Assembly: GCF_010725725.1 (NCBI RefSeq)
Contig: NZ_AP022599.1
Span: 3,968,001 to 4,032,000, forward strand
DNA length: 64,000 nt
Direction: 5' to 3'
Source of the DNA: Mycolicibacterium pulveris
GTDB lineage: Bacteria; Actinomycetota; Actinomycetes; Mycobacteriales; Mycobacteriaceae
Shown: positions 24,013 through 32,888 of the stretch, piece by piece
Layout of the letters: every line of letters starts with the position of its first letter
How positions within the stretch are numbered: position 1 is the first letter of the stretch
Notes under the pieces: generated by a model
What the model was told of the DNA's origin: nothing
Database searches by the model: none
Seen by the model: only the letters and a program-made list of their open reading frames with translations
Translations under genes and position numbers: made by a program

Positions 24013-24968
24013 CCCAATTCCGATACCAGCGACGCGACAAATTCCTGGGTGCGCCGGCGGGAGGCCTGGCGCTGGGTCGCGTCGGCGCCGAGCGGCACCA
24101 CCCTGGCGGCGAGGTCGGTCACGCCGGCGTCGCGGTAACGGCGCAGCCGCGCCAGAATCGTGGCCTCGTCGCCGGCCGCCATGGTGTCGCCGACGTCCTC
24201 GGCGTCGCCGTGCTCGAGCAGCCTGACGTAGTTGGGGGAGAAATCGGCATGGCCGAGTACCTCGCTGGCGTATGCCCGCGCGTCGTCGACGTCATGCTCG
24301 GCGCACAGCGCGACGGGCACTCCGGCGACGACGCGAATTCCGCTGCGCCCGGCCGATTCCGCCGCTTCGCTGATGCGTGGGACGACGTAATCGCCGATCG
24401 CCCGCTCGTCGGCCATCCACAGGATCGTGCCGCCGGTGCGCTGTCCGGCGGTGCGCAACATCGTGGGTCCGAGCGCCGCCAACAGCACCGGCATGTCGAC
24501 CGTGTCGGTGACGTCCACGGGACTGTTCACCCGATAGCTGTCGTTGGCGACGACGACCTGCCCTGGCCCGGCGAAGGCCGCCTCCAACACGTCGAGGTAG
24601 TCCCGCACCAGCCGGGCCGGCCGGTCATAGCTCAGCCCGAGCTGGTCGGCGACGATCCAATGGTGTGACGGGCCGATGCCGAGGGTGAACCGGCCCGTGC
24701 ACGCGACCTGGGTCGTCAGCGCCTGCTGGGCCATGATCAACGGGTGACGGGTCTGGACAGGGACGACGGCGGTGCCGATCTCGATCCGGTCGGTGACCCT
24801 GCCGAGCAGCGCGACGGCCGTCATCGCGTCGAGGTAGCCGGGCACCTGCGGAATCCAGAACGACGCGAATCCGTCGCTCTCCGCGGCTTTCCCGTCGTCG
24901 AGCAGGCCGCTCAGACGGTCGGCGCGAGACCGCTCCTTGTCCGAGCCGATCATCAGGCCGATTCTCAT
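24006..24968 (-). CDS. LLM-class (F420-type) oxidoreductase, 320 aa
   Basis: TIM-barrel luciferase-like monooxygenase fold. SFWIPQVPGYLDAMTAVALLGRVTDRIEIGTAVVPV is visible in parts: the strand RIEIGTAVVPVQTRHP and the segment GRFTLGIGPSH are diagnostic for the mycobacterial F420-dependent group. It would use F420 or flavin to oxidise or reduce an alcohol, ketone or enone. It is the last of three cotranscribed minus-strand genes (epimerase, unknown, LLM); the gap to the preceding gene is 9 bp. Cofactor choice is inferred from family. Confidence 0.88.
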   Translation of the reverse strand: MRIGLMIGSDKERSRADRLSGLLDDGKAAESDGFASFWIPQVPGYLDAMTAVALLGRVTDRIEIGTAVVPVQTRHPLIMAQQALTTQVACTGRFTLGIGPSHHWIVADQLGLSYDRPARLVRDYLDVLEAAFAGPGQVVVANDSYRVNSPVDVTDTVDMPVLLAALGPTMLRTAGQRTGGTILWMADERAIGDYVVPRISEAAESAGRSGIRVVAGVPVALCAEHDVDDARAYASEVLGHADFSPNYVRLLEHGDAEDVGDTMAAGDEATILARLRRYRDAGVTDLAARVVPLGADATQRQASRRRTQEFVASLVSELGS

Positions 24969-24977
24969 TGGCGCTCC

Positions 24978-25724
24978 CTAGGGCAGATAACGGTCCCACT
25001 CGTATGGAACGACTGGGTAGAACGGTGCGGCGAGCAGCGGTTCGACATTGCCCTGGCGCCACCGCCTCTCCAACGCGGGTCGCAGTCGGTCGGCGACGCG
25101 CACCGGGTCCTCATCGAGGAAGCAGTAGGAAATCGTCTGGCCCGCAGGGGCACTGGCCAGGTTCGCGTGCACCGAGTGGGACCCCGCCGACCAGACGCCG
25201 GCCACGCCGTCGACGTCGACCAGGTGTGTCGGTGCCGGCGCATCGGTCTCCAACAGCACATACACCCCGCGGACCGGCCACCACGGCAGCACGTCGGCGC
25301 CGACCTTCACCCGCGGCGCCGCCACCTTGGTGTGCACGGTGTAGACGCCGCGCTGCACCGGGGGCAGCAGCGGCAGCTTGCGATCGGCGTCCCCCAGCGC
25401 CGTGGACAGTTCGTTGAACCCCGTCAGCCCGCTTCGGTCGGTGAAGAAGTAGGTCATCACATGGTCGATGGTGTCGAATTGGTCGGGTGTCGAGGTGCGC
25501 GCGGCCCGGCACGCCGGTGTCGACACCAACCGCAGCGAAGCCCGCACTGCCGAAAGCCGGTGTTGTTCGGGCCGGTGGTCCAGGGTGTGCCAGCGCAGGT
25601 ATTCGGCGTCCGCCCCGTCGGGATGACGTCTTGCCATCGAGACGAACAACGTGGTGACGTCACCGCGTCCGGTGGCGAGCACGCCGTCGACCTGGTCTGA
25701 TGGGGTGCCGGGCAGCGGGTTCAC
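24978..25724 (-). CDS. Hypothetical protein, 248 aa, weakly EthD-like
   Basis: No confident family. The N-terminal part TTLFVSMARRHPDGADAEYLRWHTLDHRPEQHRL resembles dimeric alpha-beta barrel (EthD/Dabb) proteins by its W-H-T..H spacing (key parts: EYLRWHTLDHRPEQHRL), and a second half may repeat that fold (GVYVLLETD). GTG 25724 overlaps the epimerase stop by 4 bp; the upstream part of the open frame lies inside the epimerase gene. No signal peptide or membrane segment. Ends YEWDRYLP. A substrate-binding or lyase-like role would fit EthD relatives but is a guess. Confidence 0.65.
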   Translation of the reverse strand: MNPLPGTPSDQVDGVLATGRGDVTTLFVSMARRHPDGADAEYLRWHTLDHRPEQHRLSAVRASLRLVSTPACRAARTSTPDQFDTIDHVMTYFFTDRSGLTGFNELSTALGDADRKLPLLPPVQRGVYTVHTKVAAPRVKVGADVLPWWPVRGVYVLLETDAPAPTHLVDVDGVAGVWSAGSHSVHANLASAPAGQTISYCFLDEDPVRVADRLRPALERRWRQGNVEPLLAAPFYPVVPYEWDRYLP

Positions 25725-26665
25725 AGGCGTCCTTCCGACGTCACTGAATCGTCTGGGGCAAGCGGGATTTCGGGGTGGCGGGCCCGGAGCATCCGGCGGA
25801 ACCCGTCGCGCCACGGGACTTTCGTTCGCCCCAGGACCTGATGCATGCGGGTGACGTCGGGCCACAGCGGCGTGTGGGCATCGGGGGTGTAGGCGAAGAC
25901 CGGCTCGACACCGACCAGCGTGCCCATGTAGGTGCAGTACTCTTCGGCGCTGACCGTCTCACTGCCCGCCCAGTTCACCACCACCGGCGGCGTGTCGGCG
26001 ACCTCCATCGCCCGGATGCCGAGTTCGACGTAGTCGTCCTCGTAGATCGGGTTGAAGTTGTTCGGTCGGTCCGGATGAAGCTGAATCGGCTTGCCCGCCA
26101 GAATCCTTTCGAGACGGTCGGCGGGTGCTCCGCCTTCGGGTCCGTACGTCGAGCAGATCCTGATGATCGTCAGCGGGATCTGGTATCGGGTGGCGATCCA
26201 CGTGCACACGGCTTCGGCGGCGACCTTGGAGAAGCTGTAGTTCGCCCGGGCCGGAACGCCGGGGGGATCCGATTCGGTCAGCGGGCGCCGGCCCTGGTAG
26301 GCGTAGATCGAGCCCGTCGAGCAGAACACGAATCCCTTCGCCCGGCGCTGTCGATACAGCAGATCGCCGGAGTGGGTGGCGTTGGTTTTCACGCAGGTGG
26401 CCCAGTCGGTGGTACCGGGGTCTACGGCGGCGTGGAACACGTAGGTGAAATCGTCGGGCAGCGAGGAGAAGTCGCCCGAGCTCATGTCCAGTGTGACCGG
26501 GGTGACGCCCGCGTCGGCCAGTCGACTGCGGTCGGCAGGGTCACGCAGTCGGGCCGCGCCCCACACCTCGTTGCGCTGCGCCAGCGCACGGGCGATGGGA
26601 AAGGCGATCTTGCCGGTCGCGCCGGTGATCAGGATCTTCTCCGCGTCGAGCATCCCACTAGTCAT
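25721..26665 (-). CDS. NAD-dependent epimerase/dehydratase (extended SDR), 314 aa
   Basis: Extended SDR: ILITGATGKIAFPIARAL (Rossmann motif GATGKIA), STGSIYAYQG, and the catalytic YSFSKVAAEAV with Tyr and Lys in place. IRICSTYGPEGG and the NPIYEDDYVELG stretch are typical of sugar epimerases and 3-beta-hydroxysteroid-like dehydrogenases. ATG 26665 is the first gene of the minus-strand unit that runs to 24006. A half-conserved KstR2-type sequence lies upstream at 26685-26698. The substrate might be a hydroxylated ring ketone. Confidence 0.9.
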   Translation of the reverse strand: MTSGMLDAEKILITGATGKIAFPIARALAQRNEVWGAARLRDPADRSRLADAGVTPVTLDMSSGDFSSLPDDFTYVFHAAVDPGTTDWATCVKTNATHSGDLLYRQRRAKGFVFCSTGSIYAYQGRRPLTESDPPGVPARANYSFSKVAAEAVCTWIATRYQIPLTIIRICSTYGPEGGAPADRLERILAGKPIQLHPDRPNNFNPIYEDDYVELGIRAMEVADTPPVVVNWAGSETVSAEEYCTYMGTLVGVEPVFAYTPDAHTPLWPDVTRMHQVLGRTKVPWRDGFRRMLRARHPEIPLAPDDSVTSEGRL

Positions 26666-26684
26666 AGCGCACGACGAACCAGAT

Positions 26685-26698
26685 GTTAAGTACTTGAT
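26685..26698 (-). promoter_or_regulatory. Weak KstR2-like sequence upstream of the epimerase
   Basis: GTTAAGTACTTGAT agrees with the published KstR2 consensus AnCAAGnnCTTGnT at 8 of 10 fixed positions. It is 20 bp upstream of the epimerase start. It shares the 12-mer core AAGTACTTGATA with the perfect site at 40255-40268. Confidence 0.35.
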
Positions 26699-26716
26699 AT
26701 GGCTGGGCGGATGTCG

Positions 26717-28420
26717 TCACCGGGCGCTGGACCGGTGGGAAAGCGGCGCGGCGAGCTCGGCGAGGGACGACAGGAACAGCTCGTCCATCCGCGGGCTCAG
26801 CTCGGCCAGGGTGGCCGCGCCGGCGTGGCTGGCGGAACCGAAGACGCGTTCCAGTGCATCGGTTGTGGTGGCGGAACCGACCGAAAGGCAAAGGCATGCA
26901 ACGCCGTCCGCGCGCAACTCGGCAAGCGCCCGGTTGGCGTCGGCCTCCGCGTAGCGGCCCTCATAGCCGTCGTCGTAGGGATGCCCGTCGGACAGCACGA
27001 GCAGTAGCCGGTTGGGGGTGCCCGCCTCGGCCCTGAGGATCTCGCCGGCACCGCGGATCGCCGCCCCGAGACGGGTGTAGTTGGCGGGTTGCAGCCGGTT
27101 GAGCCTGGCTCGGCTGAGTGCGTTGAAGCGCTGGTCGAAGGTCTTGATCGCGGGCAGGTGAACGGCTTGCCGTCCCTGGGACCGGAAGGCGTACACCGCG
27201 ACGCGGTCACCGAGGTCTTCCAAGGTGACGGCGAGGGTCGCCGCCGCTCGCCGCTGATGGTCGTGCACCGCCAGGCCGGCCGGGTCGACGTCGGTGGCGG
27301 ATCCGGAGGCGTCGAGAAGGATCAACACCCCCAGGTTTCTGGCGATCTTGCGGTGCTCGCGGTAGATGTGTTCGGGCGGCGAATGGCCGCAGCGCAGATC
27401 GACGGCCAGTTCGACGAGTGCCTCGGTGTCGAGCTCCTCACCTTCGGCGCGGCGCCGCAACACCTTTGGCCCCAGGCCGATCCGGGACAGCCGTCGGCGC
27501 AGCACGTCGTCGCGTTCGACACCGGCGGCCGAGATCTCGGCGTGCGTCGTCAACGGGTAATCGATGACGCGGCACCAGTCGGGCCGGTACCGGTTCTTGT
27601 AGGTGTCCCACTCCGGGTACAGCGCCCCGCCGACGCCGACCGTGCCGCCGGGACGGGCGTCGTCGACGAAGCGGATCGGCGTGGGCAGTGGACGGGCCAG
27701 CGGACCGGATGCGCGGGCCCGGCGGACGGCGCCGACGGGCAGTTCAGCGCCGCCGCTGCCGTCTCCGGACGACTTGGCCGTGCCGAGCAGTTTGCGCAGG
27801 AAGTCGCCGACCGCCTGGGAGTTGAAGAGTGGGTTGTCGAAGAGCTTGAGGATCTTGCTTTCCTCGTTCGGGCCGTCATCGTCCTCGTCCGGTTCGTCGT
27901 CTGCGGCGACGTCGGCGCTGAACTGCAGGCGCCCGTCGTCATGGGCAGCCTGACCGCCGGTCACTGCCTCCGCGCGCAGCAGCTGGGCCGGTTTGATCAC
28001 GCCGAACCAGTCCGGGGCGTCGGTTATTTTGCCTCGCCCCCTTGCTGTTTCGAGAGACTCGGCGGGCGACGCCGTAGTGGGCGATTCGCCGGAGTGCAGC
28101 GTGGCGGCAAGGGGGAGGCGATGTGCGAGTTCGGCAAGAACCCGGCGTCCTTCCAGGGCGAGGTATCGTCGGGCCAGTCCCGGCCGCGCCCGCAATCCCC
28201 TGATCAGGTCCGGATCCAGGCTGCCCGCTGCCAGCAGCGCGCTCTGCAACACCACCTCGCGACGTTGCCGGCCGGTGGAGGCGCCCGCGGAAGTGAAGAT
28301 CACCCCCCCGTTGGTGTAGGCCGATCCGTCGGATGCCTGGGCGACGTCGACCGAGCGACCGGCGACGAAGCAGGCAAGAAGCCGAAAACGTTCGGGGCCT
28401 TGTGGATCGGAACCGGTCAC
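26717..28420 (-). CDS. VWA-domain protein, NorD/CoxE-like, 567 aa
   Basis: The C-terminal ~200 residues form a von Willebrand A domain with MIDAS motif LILLDASGSA (Asp370, Ser372, Ser374), followed by YTRLGAAIRGAG and LVLSDGHPYDD. The N-terminal ~350 residues are helical and charged, with a low-complexity acidic stretch DDEPDEDDDGPNEES around 173-188, as in NorD/CbbO-type partners of MoxR ATPases. GTG 28420 overlaps the ATPase stop by 4 bp. Such pairs remodel or load metal centres of client enzymes. The likely client here is the adjacent membrane protein or one of the Rieske oxygenases; that is inference. Confidence 0.88.
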   Translation of the reverse strand: MTGSDPQGPERFRLLACFVAGRSVDVAQASDGSAYTNGGVIFTSAGASTGRQRREVVLQSALLAAGSLDPDLIRGLRARPGLARRYLALEGRRVLAELAHRLPLAATLHSGESPTTASPAESLETARGRGKITDAPDWFGVIKPAQLLRAEAVTGGQAAHDDGRLQFSADVAADDEPDEDDDGPNEESKILKLFDNPLFNSQAVGDFLRKLLGTAKSSGDGSGGAELPVGAVRRARASGPLARPLPTPIRFVDDARPGGTVGVGGALYPEWDTYKNRYRPDWCRVIDYPLTTHAEISAAGVERDDVLRRRLSRIGLGPKVLRRRAEGEELDTEALVELAVDLRCGHSPPEHIYREHRKIARNLGVLILLDASGSATDVDPAGLAVHDHQRRAAATLAVTLEDLGDRVAVYAFRSQGRQAVHLPAIKTFDQRFNALSRARLNRLQPANYTRLGAAIRGAGEILRAEAGTPNRLLLVLSDGHPYDDGYEGRYAEADANRALAELRADGVACLCLSVGSATTTDALERVFGSASHAGAATLAELSPRMDELFLSSLAELAAPLSHRSSAR

Positions 28421-29256
28421 GTGCCCGGAAGCACCGCGTCGACCAGTTCGCCGAGCGCGCGGACGACGTCACGGTCGTCGGACAGTGCTTCGACGACCGC
28501 CGCCTGCACGGCCCTGCGCAGACCGAGGCCCTCGGCGGCCAGGCCGCCGGCCAGGATGAGCATCCGCGTCGACGACGCCTCGCGCAGCGGTGAGCCGTCG
28601 ATGTTGCGGATCGCGTTGCCCACGGCCACCAGTGCGCGGGCGGTGTCGGCATCGACACCGGCTTCGTGCGCGACGATCTCGGCCTCGGCCTCCGGCGGCG
28701 GGAAGTCCAGTTCGATCGCGACGAACCGCTGCCGCGTCGACTCCTTGATGTTCTTCAGCACGCTCTGGTAGCCGGGGTTGTAGGAGATCACCAGTTGAAA
28801 GCCGGGCGCGGCCGGCAGGGTGGTGGCGAGCCGATCGACCGGTAGCTCGCGGCGGTGGTCGGCGAGCGGGTGGATGACCACGGTGGTGTCCTGGCGCGCT
28901 TCGACGATCTCGTCGAGGTAGCAGATCGCGCCGGTGCGCACCGCCCGCGTCAACGGCCCGTCCACCCAGACCGTTTCACCGCCCTTGAGCAGAAACCGGC
29001 CCACCAGGTCCGCCGAGGTCATGTCCTCGTGACCGGCGACGGTGATCAGGTCGCGGCCGAGGTCGTGCGCCATCGCCTCGACGAAGCGGGTCTTGCCGCA
29101 GCCCGTCGGTCCCTTCAACAGCACCGGCAGGCCGCGCCGGGCGGCCGCGCGGAACACCTCGACCTCGTCTGTAACCGGCCGATAAAACGGTGCCTGCGAA
29201 CGGCTTTCGACCGCTGCGACGTGGTTGTTGGTCGACAACTCATTCGCTCCGTTCAT
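28417..29256 (-). CDS. MoxR/NorQ-type AAA+ ATPase, 279 aa
   Basis: AAA+ ATPase of the CbbQ/NirQ/NorQ group: Walker A GPTGCGKT (49-56), Walker B ICYLDEI with Asp115-Glu116, sensor-like FQLVISYNPGYQ and arginine region ESTRQRFVAIELDFP. ATG 29256 (MNGANELSTNN) is the first codon giving a normal N-terminus; the open frame upstream overlaps the membrane-protein gene. It overlaps the VWA gene by 4 bp, the standard Q-D chaperone pair. ATP-driven activation of a metalloenzyme is the family role. Confidence 0.92.
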   Translation of the reverse strand: MNGANELSTNNHVAAVESRSQAPFYRPVTDEVEVFRAAARRGLPVLLKGPTGCGKTRFVEAMAHDLGRDLITVAGHEDMTSADLVGRFLLKGGETVWVDGPLTRAVRTGAICYLDEIVEARQDTTVVIHPLADHRRELPVDRLATTLPAAPGFQLVISYNPGYQSVLKNIKESTRQRFVAIELDFPPPEAEAEIVAHEAGVDADTARALVAVGNAIRNIDGSPLREASSTRMLILAGGLAAEGLGLRRAVQAAVVEALSDDRDVVRALGELVDAVLPGT

Positions 29257-30406
29257 GCGGCACGACTTCGGGCATCTGCACACCCTCCGGTAACACGAGT
29301 TCGCCGTCGGTGTTGATGTAGCCGGAGTGCCTGGTCGGGATGGGCAGCGACGGGTCAGGGCACGGCCGGTCGGTGCCGTCGCCGCACAGTCCCGAGGTGA
29401 AGTAGGAACGCTTCTGCACGTCCTCGGGCCACGGGTCGGCGTGGGTGGCCATGAACTGCGCCGGGATGATGTAGAAGACGAAGAACGACGCGCTGATCGC
29501 GGCGAAGATCGCCAGGAACCGAACGAACTGCTGCTTGGCGAAACCGCCTCGGACGTCGTCGAGCCCTTTTTCGACGACGGTGCGGCCGCGGTCGTCGGTG
29601 AAGAACCGCAGGCAGCACAGCGCGGCCTGCACACCGCCCCACATCAAGCCCTCATAGATCGGCCACTGGTAGTAGGTGCCGGCATTGATCGACAGCGACT
29701 GGATGGCGCCGGGGAAGGTGTACATCCCCAGCGGCATCAGGACCAGGCCTTCCATGACGAAGTCGAAGAAGAACGCCCACACCGCCGCGACGGCGATCAG
29801 CCCCTTGGTGCCCAGGTTCGGCCAGCGGTTCTTGGCCTTGCGCATGACCCAGCAGCCGAGGATCGTGCACAGCAGCACGCCGAATGCGTAGCCGGAGACG
29901 TTGATGCCCAACGGTTCTGCGACCTGAGCGCCCGGTCGCTCGGGGGAGAGCCAGCCCGGAACGTGCGGAGCCCACGAACCCATGTTGAACGCCCACGCGT
30001 TGTAGGTGCACCAGGTGTTGATGTAGTTGAGCAGCGGATCCTGGAAGAAGAACAGCCCGGTGGACACCATGATCATGCCGTCCAACGTGATTCGGCGTTC
30101 GCGTCGCCACGGCCGGATGATGAACCACCAGATGGCCACCGGGAACAGCGCCGGCGAGCCGATCTGCCACATCATCAGGGCGACCTTCATGAACGTCGGC
30201 GGGTCCGTCGGACCGGGGTCGACCGGCGTGAAGTACGGCCCGGTGATCCAGCGGATCCAGACGTAGATCTGGAAGACCAGGATCAGCCCGCCTGCGGTCG
30301 CCCAGATCTTGACCCGTCTCGACGGCCGCGCCGTCGGCTCCTCGAGTCGGCCGACCGCGCTCAGCGATTCGGTGGCCGGGGCCTTCTTGTTCGACAGTTC
30401 GCTCAC
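29240..30406 (-). CDS. AveC-family (spirocyclase-like) membrane protein, 388 aa
   Basis: Polytopic membrane protein with about seven hydrophobic segments, including ATAGGLILVFQIYVWIRW near the N-terminus, GLFFFQDPLLNYINTW, VAAVWAFFFDFVMEGLVL and AAISASFFVFYIIPAQF. FFQDPLLNY and NTWCTYNAW look like the conserved core of the AveC spirocyclase-like family common in mycobacteria; assignment is from memory of family motifs. A Gly-Asp-Gly-rich C-terminal tail with paired cysteines follows. GTG 30406 is chosen because GAGGAGG lies upstream. It overlaps the ATPase start by 17 bp, which ties it to the chaperone pair. Actual chemistry unknown. Confidence 0.75.
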   Translation of the reverse strand: MSELSNKKAPATESLSAVGRLEEPTARPSRRVKIWATAGGLILVFQIYVWIRWITGPYFTPVDPGPTDPPTFMKVALMMWQIGSPALFPVAIWWFIIRPWRRERRITLDGMIMVSTGLFFFQDPLLNYINTWCTYNAWAFNMGSWAPHVPGWLSPERPGAQVAEPLGINVSGYAFGVLLCTILGCWVMRKAKNRWPNLGTKGLIAVAAVWAFFFDFVMEGLVLMPLGMYTFPGAIQSLSINAGTYYQWPIYEGLMWGGVQAALCCLRFFTDDRGRTVVEKGLDDVRGGFAKQQFVRFLAIFAAISASFFVFYIIPAQFMATHADPWPEDVQKRSYFTSGLCGDGTDRPCPDPSLPIPTRHSGYINTDGELVLPEGVQMPEVVPHERSE

Positions 30407-30478
30407 CACGCCTCCTCGATCGCGCCTCGACGGCACGATCCGAGTGAATATACCGACGAGTATCCGGCGAACTCAATG

Positions 30479-30491
30479 GTTTCTCAGAAAC
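30479..30491. promoter_or_regulatory. 13-bp palindrome in a divergent promoter
   Basis: GTTTCTCAGAAAC is a perfect palindrome (GTTTCT-C-AGAAAC) between the AveC-like gene (start 30406, minus) and the TetR gene (start 30510, plus). It is 18 bp upstream of the TetR start. It is the natural operator candidate for that regulator. Confidence 0.55.
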
Positions 30492-30509
30492 TTGTGGCAG
30501 ACTTTCGAC

Positions 30510-31112
30510 ATGGTCGAGCGGTGGACACGGGAACGGCGCCTCGAGCACACCCGTTCCCTGCTGTTGGATGCCGCCGAGAACGTTTTTGGTGAAAAGGGTT
30601 TCACGGCAGCGACTCTCGATGACATCGCGTACGCGGCCGGCTACACCAAGGGCGCCATCTACAAGCACTTCGACACCAAAGAGGAGTTGTTCCTGGCGGT
30701 CAGCGACCGGTACTGGCGGCGCTATTTCGACAACTTCGCCGAGGTGATGTCGGCGGCGAACCAGGTCGGGGCGCGCGAGCGCGACGAGATCGCCACGCGG
30801 TGGCGTGAACTCAGTCGCGACCGTGGCGCCGAGCATGCCGCGCTCGGGCACGAGTTCACGCTGTACCTACTGCGCAACCCCGAGGCGCGGGAACGGGTGG
30901 CCGCCAAACGGTCCGAAGTGGTCGAGGCGCTGGCGAAGTTCATCATCGACGGGGTCAACTCGCTCGGCGGGACGTTGTTGATTCCGCCGTTGACGTTCGC
31001 CCAGGTGCTGATCGCGACCAGCGACGCGATCGTGCTCGGCAGCGAGCTCGACGACGTCGACCTGTACCGGCCAATCGTCGATATGTACGTCTCGGCGATC
31101 AAACTGCCCTGA
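30510..31112 (+). CDS. TetR-family regulator, 200 aa
   Basis: HTH region RSLLLDAAENVFGEKGFTAA, TLDDIAYAAGYTKGAIYKHFDTKEEL: unmistakable TetR DNA-binding domain with the GAIYKHF recognition helix. The long C-terminal domain is helical. ATG 30510 is chosen; the upstream open frame covers the divergent promoter. It faces away from the AveC/MoxR/VWA operon and probably represses it through the palindrome at 30479-30491. It is followed, after a 175-bp gap with no gene, by the second Rieske operon, which it might also affect. Confidence 0.92.
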   Translation: MVERWTRERRLEHTRSLLLDAAENVFGEKGFTAATLDDIAYAAGYTKGAIYKHFDTKEELFLAVSDRYWRRYFDNFAEVMSAANQVGARERDEIATRWRELSRDRGAEHAALGHEFTLYLLRNPEARERVAAKRSEVVEALAKFIIDGVNSLGGTLLIPPLTFAQVLIATSDAIVLGSELDDVDLYRPIVDMYVSAIKLP

Positions 31113-31287
31113 CGTGCCGTCGAGATCGACGTTTTGGTGGTTTTTACTCGCACTTCCCGCCCATCTGTCCCTTTGGGCGAACAACATGCCCGCGGGAGTA
31201 TCAACTACTTGCGATTGAAGATCCGAACAGATACGGTCAGCGCTGCAGGCTTTGTGTACCGCGATCCCGAGTCGACAGGAACAAGCG

Positions 31288-32553
31288 ATGGCTCGATTTC
31301 CCAAACCTTCCGAGGGCAGCTGGACACAGCACTACCCGCAACTGGGCACCGAGCCGGTGTCCTACGAGGATTCCATCAGCCCCGAGTTCTACGAGGCCGA
31401 ACGCCAAGCGGTGTTCAAGCGGGCGTGGCTGAATGTCGGCCGGACAGAACAGCTTCCGCGCAAGGGTAGCTACTTCACCAAAGAGCTGAAGGTCGCCAAC
31501 ACCTCGATCATCGTGGTGCGCAACTCCTCCGGCGAGGTCAAGGCCTTCCACAACGTCTGTCGGCATCGCGGTAACAAGCTGGTGTGGAACGACATGCCGC
31601 TGGAGGAGACCTCCGGCTTCTGCAAGCAGTTCACCTGCAAGTACCACGCCTGGCGCTATGACCTCGACGGCAACCTGACCTTCGTTCAGCAGGAGGAGGA
31701 GTTCTTCGACCTCGACAAGAGCCGGTACGGGCTGGTGCCGGTGCACTGCGACGTGTGGGAAGGGTTCATCTTTGTCAACTTCGCGCCCGAACCCGAGCAG
31801 TCGCTGCGCGATTTCCTCGGCCCGATGGTCACCGGCCTGGAGGGTTATCCCTTCGGTCAGATGACCTCTCGGTGGCAGTACCGCTCAGAGGTCAAGGCCA
31901 ACTGGAAGCTGTACATGGACGCGTTCCAGGAGTTCTACCACGCGCCGATCCTGCACGCGAACCAGTCGCCGTCGACGTACTCCAAGGCGGCCGCCGAGGC
32001 GGGCTTCGAGGCGCCGCACTATCGGATCGACGGACCGCACCGACTGGTCAGCACGTCGGGGGTCCGCGCGTGGGAGCTGGACCCCACCATGCGCAAGCCG
32101 ATCGAAGACATCTGCCAGAGCGGTCTTTTCGGCCCGTGGGACAAGCCGGAACTCGGGCCGATGCCCGACGGTGTCAACCCCGCCAAATGCGATCCGTGGG
32201 GCCTGGACTCCTTCCAGCTGTTCCCGAACTTCACCATCCTGATCTGGGGCCAGGGCTGGTACCTGACCTACCACTACTGGCCGACGTCGCATAACACCCA
32301 CATCTTCGAGGGCACCCTGTACTTCCCGCAGCCGCGCACCCCGCGTGAGCGGGTGGCCCAGGAACTGGCGGCGGTCTCGTTCAAGGAGTACGGGCTGCAG
32401 GACGCCAACACCCTCGAAGCCACCCAGACCATGGTGGAGAGCCGGGCGGTCGACAGGTTCCTGCTGTGCGACCAGGAGGTGCTGATCCGGCACCTGCACA
32501 AGGAGACCGCCGCGTGGGTGGACGACTACCAGCGCAAGACGGCGGGGGTGTGA
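31288..32553 (+). CDS. Rieske non-heme iron oxygenase, alpha subunit (second copy), 421 aa
   Basis: Ring-hydroxylating oxygenase catalytic subunit. Rieske ligands are Cys91-x-His93 (VCRHRGNK) and Cys117-x2-His120 (FTCKYHAWRY). The iron site MDAFQEFYHAPILH has Asp211, His218 and His223, with a late acid in LQDANTLEATQ. It lacks the ~25-residue tail of the copy at 5116. The start ATG 31288 is preceded by AGGAA and aligns with the other copies (PKPSEGSWT). It overlaps its companion gene by one base. The 175-bp gap upstream holds a weak KstR2-like sequence (31200-31213, 8 of 10 fixed positions) but no gene. Confidence 0.93.
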   Translation: MARFPKPSEGSWTQHYPQLGTEPVSYEDSISPEFYEAERQAVFKRAWLNVGRTEQLPRKGSYFTKELKVANTSIIVVRNSSGEVKAFHNVCRHRGNKLVWNDMPLEETSGFCKQFTCKYHAWRYDLDGNLTFVQQEEEFFDLDKSRYGLVPVHCDVWEGFIFVNFAPEPEQSLRDFLGPMVTGLEGYPFGQMTSRWQYRSEVKANWKLYMDAFQEFYHAPILHANQSPSTYSKAAAEAGFEAPHYRIDGPHRLVSTSGVRAWELDPTMRKPIEDICQSGLFGPWDKPELGPMPDGVNPAKCDPWGLDSFQLFPNFTILIWGQGWYLTYHYWPTSHNTHIFEGTLYFPQPRTPRERVAQELAAVSFKEYGLQDANTLEATQTMVESRAVDRFLLCDQEVLIRHLHKETAAWVDDYQRKTAGV

Positions 32554-32888
32554 TGCCGGTGACCGCGATGCTGCCGCCCGAATTCGCCGACCTGGAACGC
32601 TTCTCGGATTGGTGCCTGGCCACCGAACCCGAGCGTTACCAGAAGCGGATGGCCAGTTCGATGACCGAGATGCAGGCGTTCTACGACGCGATCACCCCCC
32701 GCGCCGAGGAGGCGATCGCCTACTGTGACAAGTTCTCGCTGGACGACCTGCCCGAGGACGTGCTCAACCTGATGCGCCTGCTGTACGCGATGATCACGGT
32801 GTCGTTCCCCGTCGAGTGCTGGAAGCAACCCCGCGTACCCGACTCCGGAGCCACGACGCTGGACTGTGTGTCTGAACCCGTTCCATGA
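32553..32888 (+). CDS. Rieske companion protein of unknown function, 111 aa
   Basis: Second member of the companion family: EFADLERFSDWCLATEPERYQ (split: EFADLERF, WCLATEPERYQKR), FYDAI, YCDKFSLDDLPED, VECWKQPRVPDSGAT. It shares most of these positions with 4794-5123. ATG 32553 overlaps the oxygenase TGA by one base (TGATG), showing tight coupling, and its own stop overlaps the amidohydrolase start by 4 bp. No cofactor motif, signal peptide or membrane segment. Function unknown; constant position after the oxygenase argues for a subunit or assembly role. Confidence 0.82.
   Translation: MPVTAMLPPEFADLERFSDWCLATEPERYQKRMASSMTEMQAFYDAITPRAEEAIAYCDKFSLDDLPEDVLNLMRLLYAMITVSFPVECWKQPRVPDSGATTLDCVSEPVP

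Noticed and set aside
27089..28771. 560-codon plus-strand frame over the VWA and MoxR genes
   Set aside because: The minus-strand genes have MIDAS and Walker motifs; the plus frame shows none.
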